A stretch of DNA of 54,639 nucleotides, taken from NCBI GenBank assembly GCA_937901915.1, contig CALGUD010000074.1, positions 1 through 54,639 of the forward strand, given 5' to 3'. Shown here one piece after another: positions 1-8,829 of this stretch. The position numbers were made by a program, and so were the translations under genes. The first letter of the stretch is position 1; each line of letters begins with the position of its first letter. The stretch comes from an uncultured Flavobacteriaceae bacterium (GTDB lineage: Bacteria > Bacteroidota > Bacteroidia > Flavobacteriales > Flavobacteriaceae). Below the pieces are notes generated by a model. It made no database searches. It was not told where the DNA came from and was given only the letters and a program-made list of their open reading frames with translations.

Positions 1-311
1 TTCAACTTTAGAAATTGTCAAAAAATAATTTCAAGACAGACTTACGGATTTTAGGAAGTATCGGAAAGGAGGGGGTGGATGAACTCCAAACAAATTTTGG
101 AGTTCAGACGGGGTGGTAGAACCAGGGAAAGGAGCTTTTTAAGTTGTTCATTATATGCACTCGATGAAGCCTCTAGAATATTTGTTTCGCAATGGTGGCT
201 TAGACTCTCGAAGCCACATTTGGAAAGAGAAAATAAAAATGATTCACAAAAAAGAGAGCCAATGTCTCCCTTTTTAATATATCCCAGATAGTGCTATTAT
301 TATTGATTGTT
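1..311. other. Edge region with no convincing gene
   Basis: This is 311 bases at the left edge. A 70-codon frame is open at 79-291 on the plus strand, but its translation is Arg/Ser-rich and low in hydrophobic periodicity, and I recognise nothing in it. The only structure I see is a hairpin at 81-105. I could not assign a function. Confidence 0.5.
81..105. repeat. Perfect 10-bp inverted repeat
   Basis: The arms GAACTCCAAA and TTTGGAGTTC are exact complements around a 5-base loop. There is no T-run on either side, so it is not an obvious intrinsic terminator. Its role is unknown. Confidence 0.6.
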
Positions 312-995
312 TTACCTCAGAACCACTTTATATGTGACGGGTTTATATGAAGGAAAATTTTGTAAAACTATTTCTATTGCATTGTGAACTTCAAAATCCT
401 CAGAATCTACATCCAAGTTTAAATATTTAAGTGATTTTTCCTTTTCATGTTTAGGCATAAATGATTTCTTGCTTTCCTTATAGTCTAATGCAAGACAATA
501 TCCAACACCATATTCCATTTCCGCATTTCCTCCAACAGAAATCCATATATCCTCTCCATAGAAAAAATCTGTTTTAACATTACCCAGAACAAATATTGAA
601 GAGTCCTGAAAAGCAGTAATAAGAAGTTTATTAGCTATTAAGTTTCCACTTATCAAATTTACTTTATTCCAAGAATTATTATAGTAATCACATTCTACAT
701 TTCCTATTGTAATAACCGCTCCACCTTCTGTATTATTTGAAAGCCAGGGAGTTTTTATATTTCCAACAACTAAAAGATTACTTTTTTCATCTAATATTAA
801 AGGCTCGTCTATACTAATATTTCCAATGTAAATTTGAAATTCAAAATCTTTAAAAACCCAATCCCAATTTATTGATTCACATATATCTGTAAATGTTTTA
901 GATGGACTAAAATGATAAATACATTGCAAAAATTGCTCCTTATTCAATGTAATAAGTTCATTTTTTCCGAGTTCGGTTATACTAAAATTTTTCAT
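312..995 (-). CDS. Unknown protein with beta-helix-like GN-repeat turns
   Basis: A 227-residue protein with no signal peptide or membrane segment. The middle (about residues 57-160) repeats roughly every 18-21 residues with a turn starting GNI/GNV/GNL: GNISIDEP, GNIKTPWL, GNVECDYY, GNLIANKL, GNVKTDFF, then GGNAEMEY. A regular Gly-Asn corner followed by alternating hydrophobic strands suggests a small solenoid or beta-helix. Proteins of this general look occur among polymer-forming proteins and immunity-like proteins of polymorphic toxin loci; which applies here cannot be told from one gene. It is a single-gene unit, as the next minus-strand gene ends at 1345. Function unknown. Confidence 0.75.
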   Translation of the reverse strand: MKNFSITELGKNELITLNKEQFLQCIYHFSPSKTFTDICESINWDWVFKDFEFQIYIGNISIDEPLILDEKSNLLVVGNIKTPWLSNNTEGGAVITIGNVECDYYNNSWNKVNLISGNLIANKLLITAFQDSSIFVLGNVKTDFFYGEDIWISVGGNAEMEYGVGYCLALDYKESKKSFMPKHEKEKSLKYLNLDVDSEDFEVHNAIEIVLQNFPSYKPVTYKVVLR

Positions 996-1292
996 AATCT
1001 TTTGTAATAATTATGTTCACAAATAAAGTGAGATTTAACGGCTGTACAAGATAAAGCAATTTTTAAAAAGTAGACAACTAATTGACTATATGTTAATTTC
1101 AGATACGGAAATTTTGGATTATTGTCCATCGGAATAAACTTAGGGAGAAGGTTTTTAATCTGATTACACTAAAAGTATATCCTGTGGAATGTTGAATCGT
1201 GAATCAAAGTTAATTTACTAATTCAGTAAAATTCAATTCATTAACCACTAATCACTATTAACCAATTAACTAGTAAAAAGCAAATAAACAAT
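996..1292. other. Intergenic, AT-rich, no gene seen
   Basis: About 300 bases between the GN-repeat protein and the S9 peptidase terminator. It contains degenerate AT-rich repeats (for example ATTAACCA/ACTAATCA-like words around 1238-1275) but no reading frame or RNA that I can support. Confidence 0.5.
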
Positions 1293-1321
1293 AAAAAAAG
1301 GGAACCAAATTGGCTCCCCTT
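1293..1321 (-). terminator. Intrinsic terminator of the S9 peptidase gene
   Basis: Read on the minus strand, a 10-bp stem (AAGGGGAGCC with GGTTCCCTTT, including G-T pairs) closes a 5-base AATTT loop and runs into a T-tract. It lies about 25 bases after the stop codon at 1345. Confidence 0.8.
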
Positions 1322-1344
1322 CATATAATCATCTGTTTTTATCC

Positions 1345-3651
1345 TTAATCCTTGACAGGTTTTTCCTTGTCTTTTAAATGTTTTGCATAGAATCCCATCA
1401 TGGCCTTATACATGGCTATTGAATTTTCTTCTTTGCCAAACCCGTGGCCTTCATCGTATCTTACCATGTAAGGCACATCAAATCCTTTTTCACGTAAAGC
1501 ACTTACAATCTGGTCAGATTCATCAATATTTACACGCGGGTCATTGGCACCCTGTACAACGAATAATGGTTTTTTGATCTTGTCTATCTGGTACACCGGC
1601 GATACTTCTTCCATGATTGCTTTTTCTTCAGGAACATCTTCATCATACCATATCTCTTTTATAATTTTTAAGTATGGCTTCCAGTACGGTGGAATGGTTT
1701 TCATAAATGTGAACAGGTTCGATACACCCACATAATCCACTCCGCAGGCATAAAGGTCCGGCGTTTTTGTGAGTCCGCGTAATACAGCATAACCACCATG
1801 ACTACCACCATAAATAGCAACCTTATCTTTATCTACCCATCCCTGGTCTATAACGTATTTTACTCCGTCTTCAACATCATCCATTGCTTTTCTGCCAATT
1901 TGCTTAAATCCGGATTCCAAAAATTCACGGCCATAACCACCCGAAATTCTGAAATTTACCTGTAAGGTGGCATAACCCCTGCTTGCAAACAACTGGACTT
2001 CCGGATTAAAACCCCATGTGTCACGCACACCCTGTGGCCCACCATGCGGGTTCACAATAAGGGGTACTTTTTGCCCGTTTACAGCCTCTTTTGGCAGTGT
2101 AATATATCCGTGGATGGTTAAACCATCCCTGCTTTTAAAGGAGATCGGACGCATATCTGCCATGTCCTCTTCTTTTAATTGTGGCATTAAATTATAAAGC
2201 AGTTTAAATTCATTTTTAGCTACGTCATACGAATAGTAAGTCCCATATAATTTATCACTTTGTACAAACAGTAAATATTTGCTTTCATCATCTGTAAAAT
2301 CTGCTATTGAATACTGTTTTCCCTTAAACTCTTTTTCAAATTTAGAGTGAAGTTTCTTGAAATAATCACTTACCGGCACCACTACCCTTTTTACCCCCTG
2401 ATATGATATATAATCCAATTCATAATTTCTTTTCCTCGAAAGGCTTAAATTAGATACATCATACTCATCATTCGAATAAATATTCTTTATTTTCTTGTCT
2501 TCCTTGAGGTCATATAATACGATCTCTGATTTATCATTGTCTAAATTGGAAACCACGTATGCATCATGCGGGTTCTCTGTAGCATAGTTGAATGCTACAA
2601 TTGAAAATGCATCTTTCCAGCTTAAACTTTTTATTATTTCAGGCTCTGCACCATCTTTAAAGTAGTATAAATCCTGCTCAACCCCATCCCGCATTTTGGT
2701 GAAACCTTTTAAATTTCCTTCCCTGTCAAAGTCATACCCCGCCACAGGATTTTCTATATCATTATTTTCATAAAGTTGCACCATTTCTCCGGTAACTACA
2801 TTTACTTTATAGGGATCAAAAACCTGGGGATTATTTTTATTTAATGAAATAATGATATGATCTTTATCTTCTTTTAACAATTCTAAAAAACTGGCACGCA
2901 CACCTTCAAAGGGCGTAAGGTCTTTTACACCGGATCCATCTAAATTAACGGTATAAAGGTGATAATTTTCGTCGCCTCCCTTATCCATTACATATGCCAG
3001 CCTTTCATTGTTTATCCACCCATAACCTCTTATAAGTTCTTCTTTCTCTTCAATAGCACGGGAAACTTTACCTGAACTTACTTCTTTCACATACACATGT
3101 CTTTTCCCGTTTTCATCTTTTTCTTTATAGGAAAGGTATTTCCCGTCAGGTGAAAACCTGAATTCTGATGCCATTGGTTTAGCAAAATAATCTTCTACGC
3201 TGTACAAATAATTTCCTTTATCGTACGAAGCCAGTTTATTAAGTTCTTCTTCTGAAGTAACTAATGCAGGATTACCCGGTACTGTTTTTTCTGATTTTTC
3301 TAAATTTAACGGTAATTCCATAGTCCCCTGATAAAATGTCCCTGATATATTGTTTTCATTTAAAGTACCTACATATTTAATTCCAGCCTGTTTAAATACG
3401 ATCGTCAGCTGGTTGTCTGCAAATAATGTTTCATCCATGGGGATTCCCATGGCTCCCTGGGACGGGCTGTCCATAGTTGAAAAATACTCACCATTGGTTT
3501 CTTCAACATTAAAAACTAAAGGCATTTCTGTCCCCTGAATGTTAAGAGCCCCTTTCCAGGTTCCTGCCACTTCCTGTGCAGCGAGTCCAAAACTGCTAAC
3601 TACCAGGGTCAGGGTAAGAACTTGCTTAATTTTAAAAATTTGTTTTTTCAT
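1345..3651 (-). CDS. S9 family prolyl oligopeptidase-type peptidase, secreted
   Basis: A 768-residue protein with an N-terminal signal peptide (MKKQIFKIKQVLTLTLVVSS, cleavage near LAAQ). A small beta-rich domain at about 26-122 (AGTWKGALNIQG...) precedes a WD40/propeller-like region at about 150-490 (FRFSPDGKYLSYKEKD) and a C-terminal alpha/beta-hydrolase domain at about 510-760. The catalytic triad is visible: Ser617 in GGSHGG, Asp704 in GANDPRV and His736 in DEGHGF. The family cleaves oligopeptides, usually after proline or with acylaminoacyl/dipeptidyl specificity. Location is probably the periplasm. It is transcribed alone, with its own terminator. The extra N-terminal domain resembles one seen before Bacteroidetes alpha/beta hydrolases. 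Confidence 0.92.
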   Translation of the reverse strand: MKKQIFKIKQVLTLTLVVSSFGLAAQEVAGTWKGALNIQGTEMPLVFNVEETNGEYFSTMDSPSQGAMGIPMDETLFADNQLTIVFKQAGIKYVGTLNENNISGTFYQGTMELPLNLEKSEKTVPGNPALVTSEEELNKLASYDKGNYLYSVEDYFAKPMASEFRFSPDGKYLSYKEKDENGKRHVYVKEVSSGKVSRAIEEKEELIRGYGWINNERLAYVMDKGGDENYHLYTVNLDGSGVKDLTPFEGVRASFLELLKEDKDHIIISLNKNNPQVFDPYKVNVVTGEMVQLYENNDIENPVAGYDFDREGNLKGFTKMRDGVEQDLYYFKDGAEPEIIKSLSWKDAFSIVAFNYATENPHDAYVVSNLDNDKSEIVLYDLKEDKKIKNIYSNDEYDVSNLSLSRKRNYELDYISYQGVKRVVVPVSDYFKKLHSKFEKEFKGKQYSIADFTDDESKYLLFVQSDKLYGTYYSYDVAKNEFKLLYNLMPQLKEEDMADMRPISFKSRDGLTIHGYITLPKEAVNGQKVPLIVNPHGGPQGVRDTWGFNPEVQLFASRGYATLQVNFRISGGYGREFLESGFKQIGRKAMDDVEDGVKYVIDQGWVDKDKVAIYGGSHGGYAVLRGLTKTPDLYACGVDYVGVSNLFTFMKTIPPYWKPYLKIIKEIWYDEDVPEEKAIMEEVSPVYQIDKIKKPLFVVQGANDPRVNIDESDQIVSALREKGFDVPYMVRYDEGHGFGKEENSIAMYKAMMGFYAKHLKDKEKPVKD

Positions 3652-3933
3652 GATACGTGTTTAATGTTTAATTTCTTTTGTATTCAGAATCAATTCATTA
3701 GTAGCATAGCGAATGTTATTGTTACCGATAAAATAATTTTTTTTCAAAAATATCCCGGTATGCAAAAACCTGCAATATAATTATGACCAGCGGTTACATG
3801 TTATGGTAAGTGGTGAGGCTGTTAAATAAGACGAAAAGTTACTGATTTTGTTTCAAATATGAAGGAAAAATTACCATAGCCTTTAAAAAGGTGCTGTTTT
3901 GGTCAGCTTTAAATCATCTTGTGAAGAAATGAC

Positions 3934-3985
3934 AATATTGATTTTCTCCCCTTTAGGGGCCAGGGGGAAAAAGAAAATCAATATT
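3934..3985. repeat. Inverted repeat, 14-bp arms
   Basis: The arms AATATTGATTTTCT and AGAAAATCAATATT are exact complements. They enclose a C/G-rich core containing CTCCCCTTTAGGGG, which is related to cores found at about 6981 and 11150. This looks like a dispersed repeat. Confidence 0.75.
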
Positions 3986-3989
3986 TAAA

Positions 3990-4037
3990 ATAAAAATGAT
4001 TCATTGCCCCGACCCTAAAGGGTGGAATCATTTTTAT
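3990..4037. repeat. Inverted repeat, 13-bp arms
   Basis: The arms ATAAAAATGATTC and GAATCATTTTTAT are exact complements around a core with ACCCTAAAGGGT. It sits only 4 bases from the preceding hairpin, forming a tandem pair of palindromic elements. Confidence 0.75.
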
Positions 4038-4123
4038 GGAATAATTAGGGCTTGTTTTATTCCCTTTTTGGTTAAGAGAAAGGAGTATTTTGTTTTTGAA
4101 ATCTGCCGGTTAATAGAGTAAAT

Positions 4124-5134
4124 TTATATCTGATTCGGAGTGTTTAGCAATTCCCAAAGCCTGTCTTTTAACTCTACAATACCTAATTGTGTTACTGAGG
4201 AAATAAAAAGGTAGGGAATATCTAAATCTTTATCCAGCTCTGTTTTCATTTCGTTCATGAGTTCTTCATCCAGCATATCAGATTTTGAAATTACTGCAAG
4301 ACGTTCTTTATCCAGCATTTCAGGATTATATTTTCTCAGTTCATGAAGAAGGATCTCATACTCTTTGGAAATATCCGGGCTATCAGCCGGAAGTAAAAAG
4401 AGTAAAACCGAGTTACGCTCAATATGTCGCAAAAAATAATGTCCAAGCCCCTTACCTTCTGCTGCGCCCTCAATGATCCCGGGAATATCTGCCATTACAA
4501 AACTTTGAAAATCCCTGTACTGAACAATCCCTAAATTTGGTTTTAACGTAGTAAATTCATAATCCGCAATCTTTGGTTTTGCAGATGTCATTACCGACAA
4601 CAATGTAGATTTTCCGGCATTCGGAAATCCTACCAGCCCTACATCGGCCAAAAGTTTTAATTCAAGTAAAATGTCTTTTTCCTGGCCCGGCATTCCGGGT
4701 TGGGCGTATCGGGGTGTTTGATTGGTAGCACTTTTAAAATGTGCATTTCCCAAACCGCCTTTACCTCCTTCTAAAACAATTTTTTCTTCACCCTCTTCTG
4801 TAATTTCAAAAAGAACTTCATTGGTTTCTGCATCTTTAACTAAAGTTCCCAAAGGCACATCTATATACACATCTTCTCCATCGGCCCCGGTGCTGGTTTG
4901 TTTACTGCCATGTTCTCCATGTCCGGCTTTGTAATGACGCTTAAACTTAAAATGAATTAATGTCCATAAATTTTTGTTGCCCCTGACAATTACATGGCCT
5001 CCTCGGCCACCATCTCCCCCGTCGGGACCTCCTTTTGCTACATATTTTTCACGGCGTAAATGGGCAGATCCCTGGCCTCCTTTACCGGAAGCTATCTGTA
5101 CCTTTACATAATCTGTAAAATTTCCTTCAGTCAT
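4124..5134 (-). CDS. obgE: Obg family GTPase
   Basis: A 336-residue protein. The glycine-rich Obg fold is at about 6-165 (repeated GGxGG segments such as GKGGQGS, GGPDGGDGG and GGKGGLGN). The GTPase domain follows: G1 GFPNAGKS at 169-176 (Lys175), G3 DIPGIIEGAAEGKGLG, G4 SKSD and G5 ISS. The family binds the large ribosomal subunit and links ribosome assembly to growth and stress. It lacks the C-terminal extension seen in some relatives. It is the last gene of a three-gene minus-strand run after hpt-adk and an unknown gene, with a 16-base gap upstream. Confidence 0.97.
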   Translation of the reverse strand: MTEGNFTDYVKVQIASGKGGQGSAHLRREKYVAKGGPDGGDGGRGGHVIVRGNKNLWTLIHFKFKRHYKAGHGEHGSKQTSTGADGEDVYIDVPLGTLVKDAETNEVLFEITEEGEEKIVLEGGKGGLGNAHFKSATNQTPRYAQPGMPGQEKDILLELKLLADVGLVGFPNAGKSTLLSVMTSAKPKIADYEFTTLKPNLGIVQYRDFQSFVMADIPGIIEGAAEGKGLGHYFLRHIERNSVLLFLLPADSPDISKEYEILLHELRKYNPEMLDKERLAVISKSDMLDEELMNEMKTELDKDLDIPYLFISSVTQLGIVELKDRLWELLNTPNQI

Positions 5135-5150
5135 TTTTTATAGCCATTTA

Positions 5151-5690
5151 TTAACTTATAGTATGTATAAGTGTTCTTTCCTCATCATGAAAACCGGCAA
5201 ATCCAATATGGCAAGGTGATTTTTTGGGCAGACTTTTAAAAGCTTCATGCTCAACAACCTTTTCGATGATCTCCTCAGTCAGATGGTAAAAAATTGTTAT
5301 TATTTCTAAATAATCATCCCCTATTTCCCGCCAGGCTTCTTCTCCGGAGACATCAAAATATTTAGAAAAAAAGTCGTTATTATCAATAGCTGAATCATTC
5401 ATTATACAACCTTCATCAAACGCTTCTTCAAAATTGTTATCCGGCATAAAATCTACCTCAATATCACTTCCGTACTCATTCCAACATATATCAACCACAC
5501 CAATTGTTTCTATTCCGTGAGAACCTAATCTGCTTCTGTCTAAATTCTTGAAGAAATTAACCAAACTTTCAAAACAGTGTATGGCCACGGATTCCCAATC
5601 TACCCCCTCAAGTATCGTTTTATGTTTTTTTAATTCTATTTTATTGTCTGCAATTTCTTTCAGGTTTTGAAAAAATAATGGTGAAATCAT
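5151..5690 (-). CDS. Unknown acidic cytoplasmic protein
   Basis: A 179-residue protein, acidic, without signal peptide or membrane helices. Segments such as WESVAIHCFESLVNFFKNLD and EAWREIGDDYLEIITIFYHLTEEIIEKV look helical. The middle (IGVVDICWNEYGSDIEVDFMPDNNFEEAF) looks like beta strands. I do not recognise the family. It sits between hpt-adk (17-base gap) and obgE (16-base gap), so it is surely co-transcribed with them, but that does not define its job. Confidence 0.8.
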   Translation of the reverse strand: MISPLFFQNLKEIADNKIELKKHKTILEGVDWESVAIHCFESLVNFFKNLDRSRLGSHGIETIGVVDICWNEYGSDIEVDFMPDNNFEEAFDEGCIMNDSAIDNNDFFSKYFDVSGEEAWREIGDDYLEIITIFYHLTEEIIEKVVEHEAFKSLPKKSPCHIGFAGFHDEERTLIHTIS

Positions 5691-5707
5691 TTTTTTTATT
5701 GTTGCAG

Positions 5708-6814
5708 CTATAGAGAGTCTATAACATTTCCTAAACGTTCGGTAATTTCTTCGATGCTCCCTATACCATTTACACTGTAGAATTTACCGTCTTTTTTATA
5801 GTATTCCTTTAAAGGGGCTGTTTTTTCGTTATACTCATCAAAACGGTTCCTGATCTTCTCTTCATCCTGGTCATCACTTCTACCGCTTACTTTCCCCCTG
5901 CCTAACAAGCGCTGTATTAAAACCTCATCATCTGCTTCAAGGGCAATTGTAGCGTCAATCCGCATATCTTTTACGCTTAAAAATGAATCCAATGCTTCTG
6001 CCTGGGCAATAGTTCTTGGGAAACCATCAAAAATAAAACCATGGGCATCCGGGTTTTTTTCAACCTCATCCTGTAACATGTTAATAGTCACTTCATCGGG
6101 TACGAGGTCGCCTTTATCCATATAAGATTGTGCTAATTTTCCCAGCTTCGTTTTATTTTTAATATTATACCGGAATACATCACCTGTAGATATATGTACC
6201 AAATTGTACTTTTCTTTTAAAAAATTAGCTTGTGTTCCTTTGCCTGCACCAGGTTTGCCAAACAGCACTAAGTTGATCATCTTATTTTCTTTTAATTTAT
6301 AAACTTCCGGTAAATTTCTACCCTGTTCCTTATAATCCAGACCGTACCCTACAATAAATTTATCCGGGATTTTTAAACCCACATAATCAATATTATACTC
6401 CCCGGAGTATACATCGGGCTTGTAAAATACAGAAGCTATTTTAAACCGCTTTACCTTAATATTAGAAAACATATTAACGAGTTCCTTAACAGTCCTTCCA
6501 GTATCAATCACATCTTCTACAATAATTACACTTCTGCCTTTCACATTATCAGGCACATCCAATAAAGTTTCCACAATGCCTGTAGAGGACAATCCGTGAT
6601 ATGAACTCAGTTTTACAAAACTTACTTCACATGGATACGGGTAATTCTTTACCAGATCCGCCATAAACATAAATCCACCATTGAGAACGCATACAAAAAT
6701 GGGTGTCTCATCCTTAAAATCTGCAGCGATTTCTTCGGAGATCCGCTTTACTGCTTTTTCTATTTCAGCAGCAGAAATATAGGGTTCAAAGTATTTATCG
6801 TGAAGTTTGATCAA
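5708..6814 (-). CDS. Fused hypoxanthine phosphoribosyltransferase-adenylate kinase
   Basis: A 368-residue fusion. Residues 1 to about 175 are an Hpt-type phosphoribosyltransferase with PRPP loop VIIVEDVIDTGRTV, making IMP/GMP from hypoxanthine or guanine. Residues 179-368 are a complete adenylate kinase: P-loop GKPGAGKGT at 186-194 (Lys192), DGFPRTIAQAEAL, and a short-lid GRGKVSGRSDD. Met179 marks where a free-standing Adk would begin. The start is TTG at 6814: the only upstream in-frame codon before a TGA is GTT, and an ATG at 6825 is in another frame. A TATCTTTG -7 element lies 25 bases upstream. Both halves serve purine salvage and adenylate balance, and purK-purE are divergent next door. 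Confidence 0.93.
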   Translation of the reverse strand: MIKLHDKYFEPYISAAEIEKAVKRISEEIAADFKDETPIFVCVLNGGFMFMADLVKNYPYPCEVSFVKLSSYHGLSSTGIVETLLDVPDNVKGRSVIIVEDVIDTGRTVKELVNMFSNIKVKRFKIASVFYKPDVYSGEYNIDYVGLKIPDKFIVGYGLDYKEQGRNLPEVYKLKENKMINLVLFGKPGAGKGTQANFLKEKYNLVHISTGDVFRYNIKNKTKLGKLAQSYMDKGDLVPDEVTINMLQDEVEKNPDAHGFIFDGFPRTIAQAEALDSFLSVKDMRIDATIALEADDEVLIQRLLGRGKVSGRSDDQDEEKIRNRFDEYNEKTAPLKEYYKKDGKFYSVNGIGSIEEITERLGNVIDSL

Positions 6815-6838
6815 AACTCATATTTTTAAATGGATTTG

Positions 6839-6846
6839 CAAAGATA
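6839..6846 (-). promoter_or_regulatory. Bacteroidetes -7 element for hpt-adk operon
   Basis: Read on the minus strand this is TATCTTTG, an exact match to TAnnTTTG, 25 bases upstream of the TTG start. No clear -33 TTG was seen. Confidence 0.5.
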
Positions 6847-6886
6847 GGAATAATGATTTATGATTAAGGAATAATGATTTATGATT
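6847..6886. repeat. Two-copy direct repeat, 19 bp at 21-bp period
   Basis: GGAATAATGATTTATGATT occurs at 6847-6865 and again at 6868-6886, separated by AA. This is an AT-rich intergenic tandem duplication of unknown role. Confidence 0.8.
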
Positions 6887-6980
6887 TTAAGGTTGGATGG
6901 GGATGACCGATGTCGGGTGCCAAGTAATGGATGCCAATTTAAAATTGAAGATTCAGATTGAAAATTCCAAAATCAAATCC

Positions 6981-7012
6981 TCCCCCTTAGGGGGAGATAG
7001 AGGGGGCTTTAT
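6981..7012. repeat. GC-rich dispersed palindrome
   Basis: CTCCCCCTTAGGGGGAG is a hairpin with 7-bp arms, followed by ATAGAGGGGGCTTTA. The same arrangement recurs inverted at 11119-11171, and the core recurs near 3948, so this is a dispersed intergenic repeat. Confidence 0.7.
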
Positions 7013-7064
7013 CCAAATAACTTAATAACTTAGTGACTCAGTAACTTAATTTCATAATTAACCG

Positions 7065-7072
7065 TATTTTTG
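7065..7072 (+). promoter_or_regulatory. -7 element of purK
   Basis: TATTTTTG matches TAnnTTTG and lies 22 bases upstream of the purK ATG at 7095. No convincing -33 TTG. Confidence 0.5.
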
Positions 7073-7094
7073 CACAAACATTTTAAAATTTTAA

Positions 7095-8258
7095 ATGAAT
7101 TACTTTTCTTCTGACTTTAAACTCGGCATTCTGGGTGGCGGACAACTGGGTAAAATGCTCCTGTATGAAACCCGTAAGTTTGATATTTATACAGTTGTTC
7201 TGGATCCTGATGAGGAAGCACCGTGTAAAATTGCCTGTAATGAGTTTTACCAGGGTGACTTAATGGATTTTGAAACTGTTTATAATTTTGGAAAAAAAGT
7301 AGACATTTTAACTATTGAAATTGAAAATGTAAATTTAAAAGCCTTGGAAAAGCTTGAACAGGAGGGTAAAAAAGTGTATCCTTCATCTCAAACACTTAAA
7401 AAAATTCAGAATAAAGCTCATCAAAAATTATTTTATATAGACAATAACATACCTACTGCACCTTTTTCGCGTTTTGCTTATACAGAAGAAATTCTCACTG
7501 CAATAAACAATGAAAGCCTTTCTTTTCCTTTTGTGTGGAAAAGTGCCCAGTTCGGGTATGACGGACAAGGTGTGAAAATAATTAAAACCTATTCTGACCT
7601 TCACGATTTACCAAATGTTGAGTGTATCACTGAAAATAAAATACCTTTTAAAAATGAATTAGCGGTTATTGTCGCCCGAAATGCAGATGGACATGTAGTA
7701 ACCTATCCGGTAGTAGAAATGGAATTTCATCCGGAAGCAAACCAGGTAGAATATGTGATCTGTCCGGCCCGTATTCATAAAGATGTAGCCAGAAAAGCAC
7801 AGATAATAGCTTTAAAAGTTTCACAAGCTTTTAAACATGTAGGATTGCTTGCCGTTGAAATGTTCCAGACGCAGGATGATGAAATCCTGGTTAATGAAGT
7901 AGCGCCAAGGCCACATAACAGCGGACATTACAGTATAGAGGCTAGTTACACCAATCAGTTTGAACAACATGTAAGAGCTATTCTTGGCCTACCACTGGGA
8001 AAAACAGATAGTAAGGTGGCAGGTATTATGGTGAATTTAGTCGGGGCTGAAGGTTATGAAGGAGATGTTGTTTATGAAAATATTGAAAAAATAATGGAGA
8101 TGGAAGGTGTAACCCCCCATATTTACGGAAAACGAAAAGCCCGTCCGTTCCGGAAAATGGGCCATGTTACTATTGTCAATGAAGACATGAATGAAGCCAG
8201 AAAAATTGCAGAAAAAGTAAAGAATACCATTAAAGTGATCAGCATTGAGGAGCCGTAG
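7095..8258 (+). CDS. purK: N5-carboxyaminoimidazole ribonucleotide synthase
   Basis: A 387-residue ATP-grasp enzyme that carboxylates AIR with bicarbonate and ATP to N5-CAIR in purine synthesis. The N-terminal domain opens with LGILGGGQLGKML; the ATP-grasp core includes KSAQFGYDGQGV and NEVAPRPHNSGHYSIEA, the diagnostic PurK signature. Length is normal. Its partner purE follows 79 bases downstream on the same strand, separated by a 7-bp tandem repeat. Confidence 0.97.
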   Translation: MNYFSSDFKLGILGGGQLGKMLLYETRKFDIYTVVLDPDEEAPCKIACNEFYQGDLMDFETVYNFGKKVDILTIEIENVNLKALEKLEQEGKKVYPSSQTLKKIQNKAHQKLFYIDNNIPTAPFSRFAYTEEILTAINNESLSFPFVWKSAQFGYDGQGVKIIKTYSDLHDLPNVECITENKIPFKNELAVIVARNADGHVVTYPVVEMEFHPEANQVEYVICPARIHKDVARKAQIIALKVSQAFKHVGLLAVEMFQTQDDEILVNEVAPRPHNSGHYSIEASYTNQFEQHVRAILGLPLGKTDSKVAGIMVNLVGAEGYEGDVVYENIEKIMEMEGVTPHIYGKRKARPFRKMGHVTIVNEDMNEARKIAEKVKNTIKVISIEEP

Positions 8259-8266
8259 GGAGGTAA

Positions 8267-8308
8267 GAGTTTGGAGTTTGGAATTTAGAGTTTAGAGTTT
8301 AGAGTTTA
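8267..8308. repeat. 7-bp tandem repeat (GAGTTTA), six units
   Basis: Six consecutive heptamers of the form GAGTTTG/GAATTTA/GAGTTTA fill the purK-purE gap. This is an AT-rich minisatellite that could vary in copy number and alter the spacing between the two genes. Confidence 0.8.
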
Positions 8309-8337
8309 GGAAAATCTAATAATTAAAAAAATAAACC

Positions 8338-8829
8338 ATGTCTAAAGTAGCAGTAATTATGGGAAGCACCAGCGACTTACCCATTATGCAGGAAGCCATA
8401 GATATTTTAAAGGGATTTGATATAGAAGTGGAAATTGACATTGTATCGGCACACCGTACCCCTGAAAAAATGTTTGATTACGGTAAAAAAGCACATACGC
8501 GTGGCATATCTGTAATTATAGCAGGTGCAGGTGGTGCAGCACATTTACCGGGTATGATAGCATCGTTGTCACCCCTACCTGTAATTGGTGTACCCGTAAA
8601 AAGCAGAAATTCTATTGACGGCTGGGATTCTGTACTTTCTATCCTGCAAATGCCCGGAGGTGTACCTGTTGCAACAGTTGCCCTCAATGGCGCAAAAAAT
8701 GCAGGAATACTCGCAGCACAAATAATTGCTTCTTCAGATAAATGCATGCTGGATAAAATTTTACTATATAAAGAAGGACTGAAAGATAAGGTTATAAAAG
8801 GTGCAGAAGATGTTAAAAATAAAGGCTGA
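8338..8829 (+). CDS. purE: N5-CAIR mutase
   Basis: A 163-residue class I PurE converting N5-CAIR to CAIR. Motifs visible: VIMGSTSDLPIM at the N-terminus, SAHRTPEKMFDY, and AGAGGAAHLPGMIASLSPLPVIGVPV. Length is typical. It follows purK, matching the two-step pathway. An open frame on the opposite strand (8478-8834) is an artefact. Confidence 0.97.
   Translation: MSKVAVIMGSTSDLPIMQEAIDILKGFDIEVEIDIVSAHRTPEKMFDYGKKAHTRGISVIIAGAGGAAHLPGMIASLSPLPVIGVPVKSRNSIDGWDSVLSILQMPGGVPVATVALNGAKNAGILAAQIIASSDKCMLDKILLYKEGLKDKVIKGAEDVKNKG

Larger units (their letters stand above)
3652..4123. other. 472-base gene-free gap with two tandem hairpins
   Basis: It holds the upstream region of the S9 peptidase and two large inverted repeats, listed separately. 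No coding frame is supported. Confidence 0.6.

Noticed and set aside
79..291. 70-codon plus-strand frame near the left edge
   Set aside because: No recognisable domain, unusual composition and overlap with a hairpin; most likely a chance frame.
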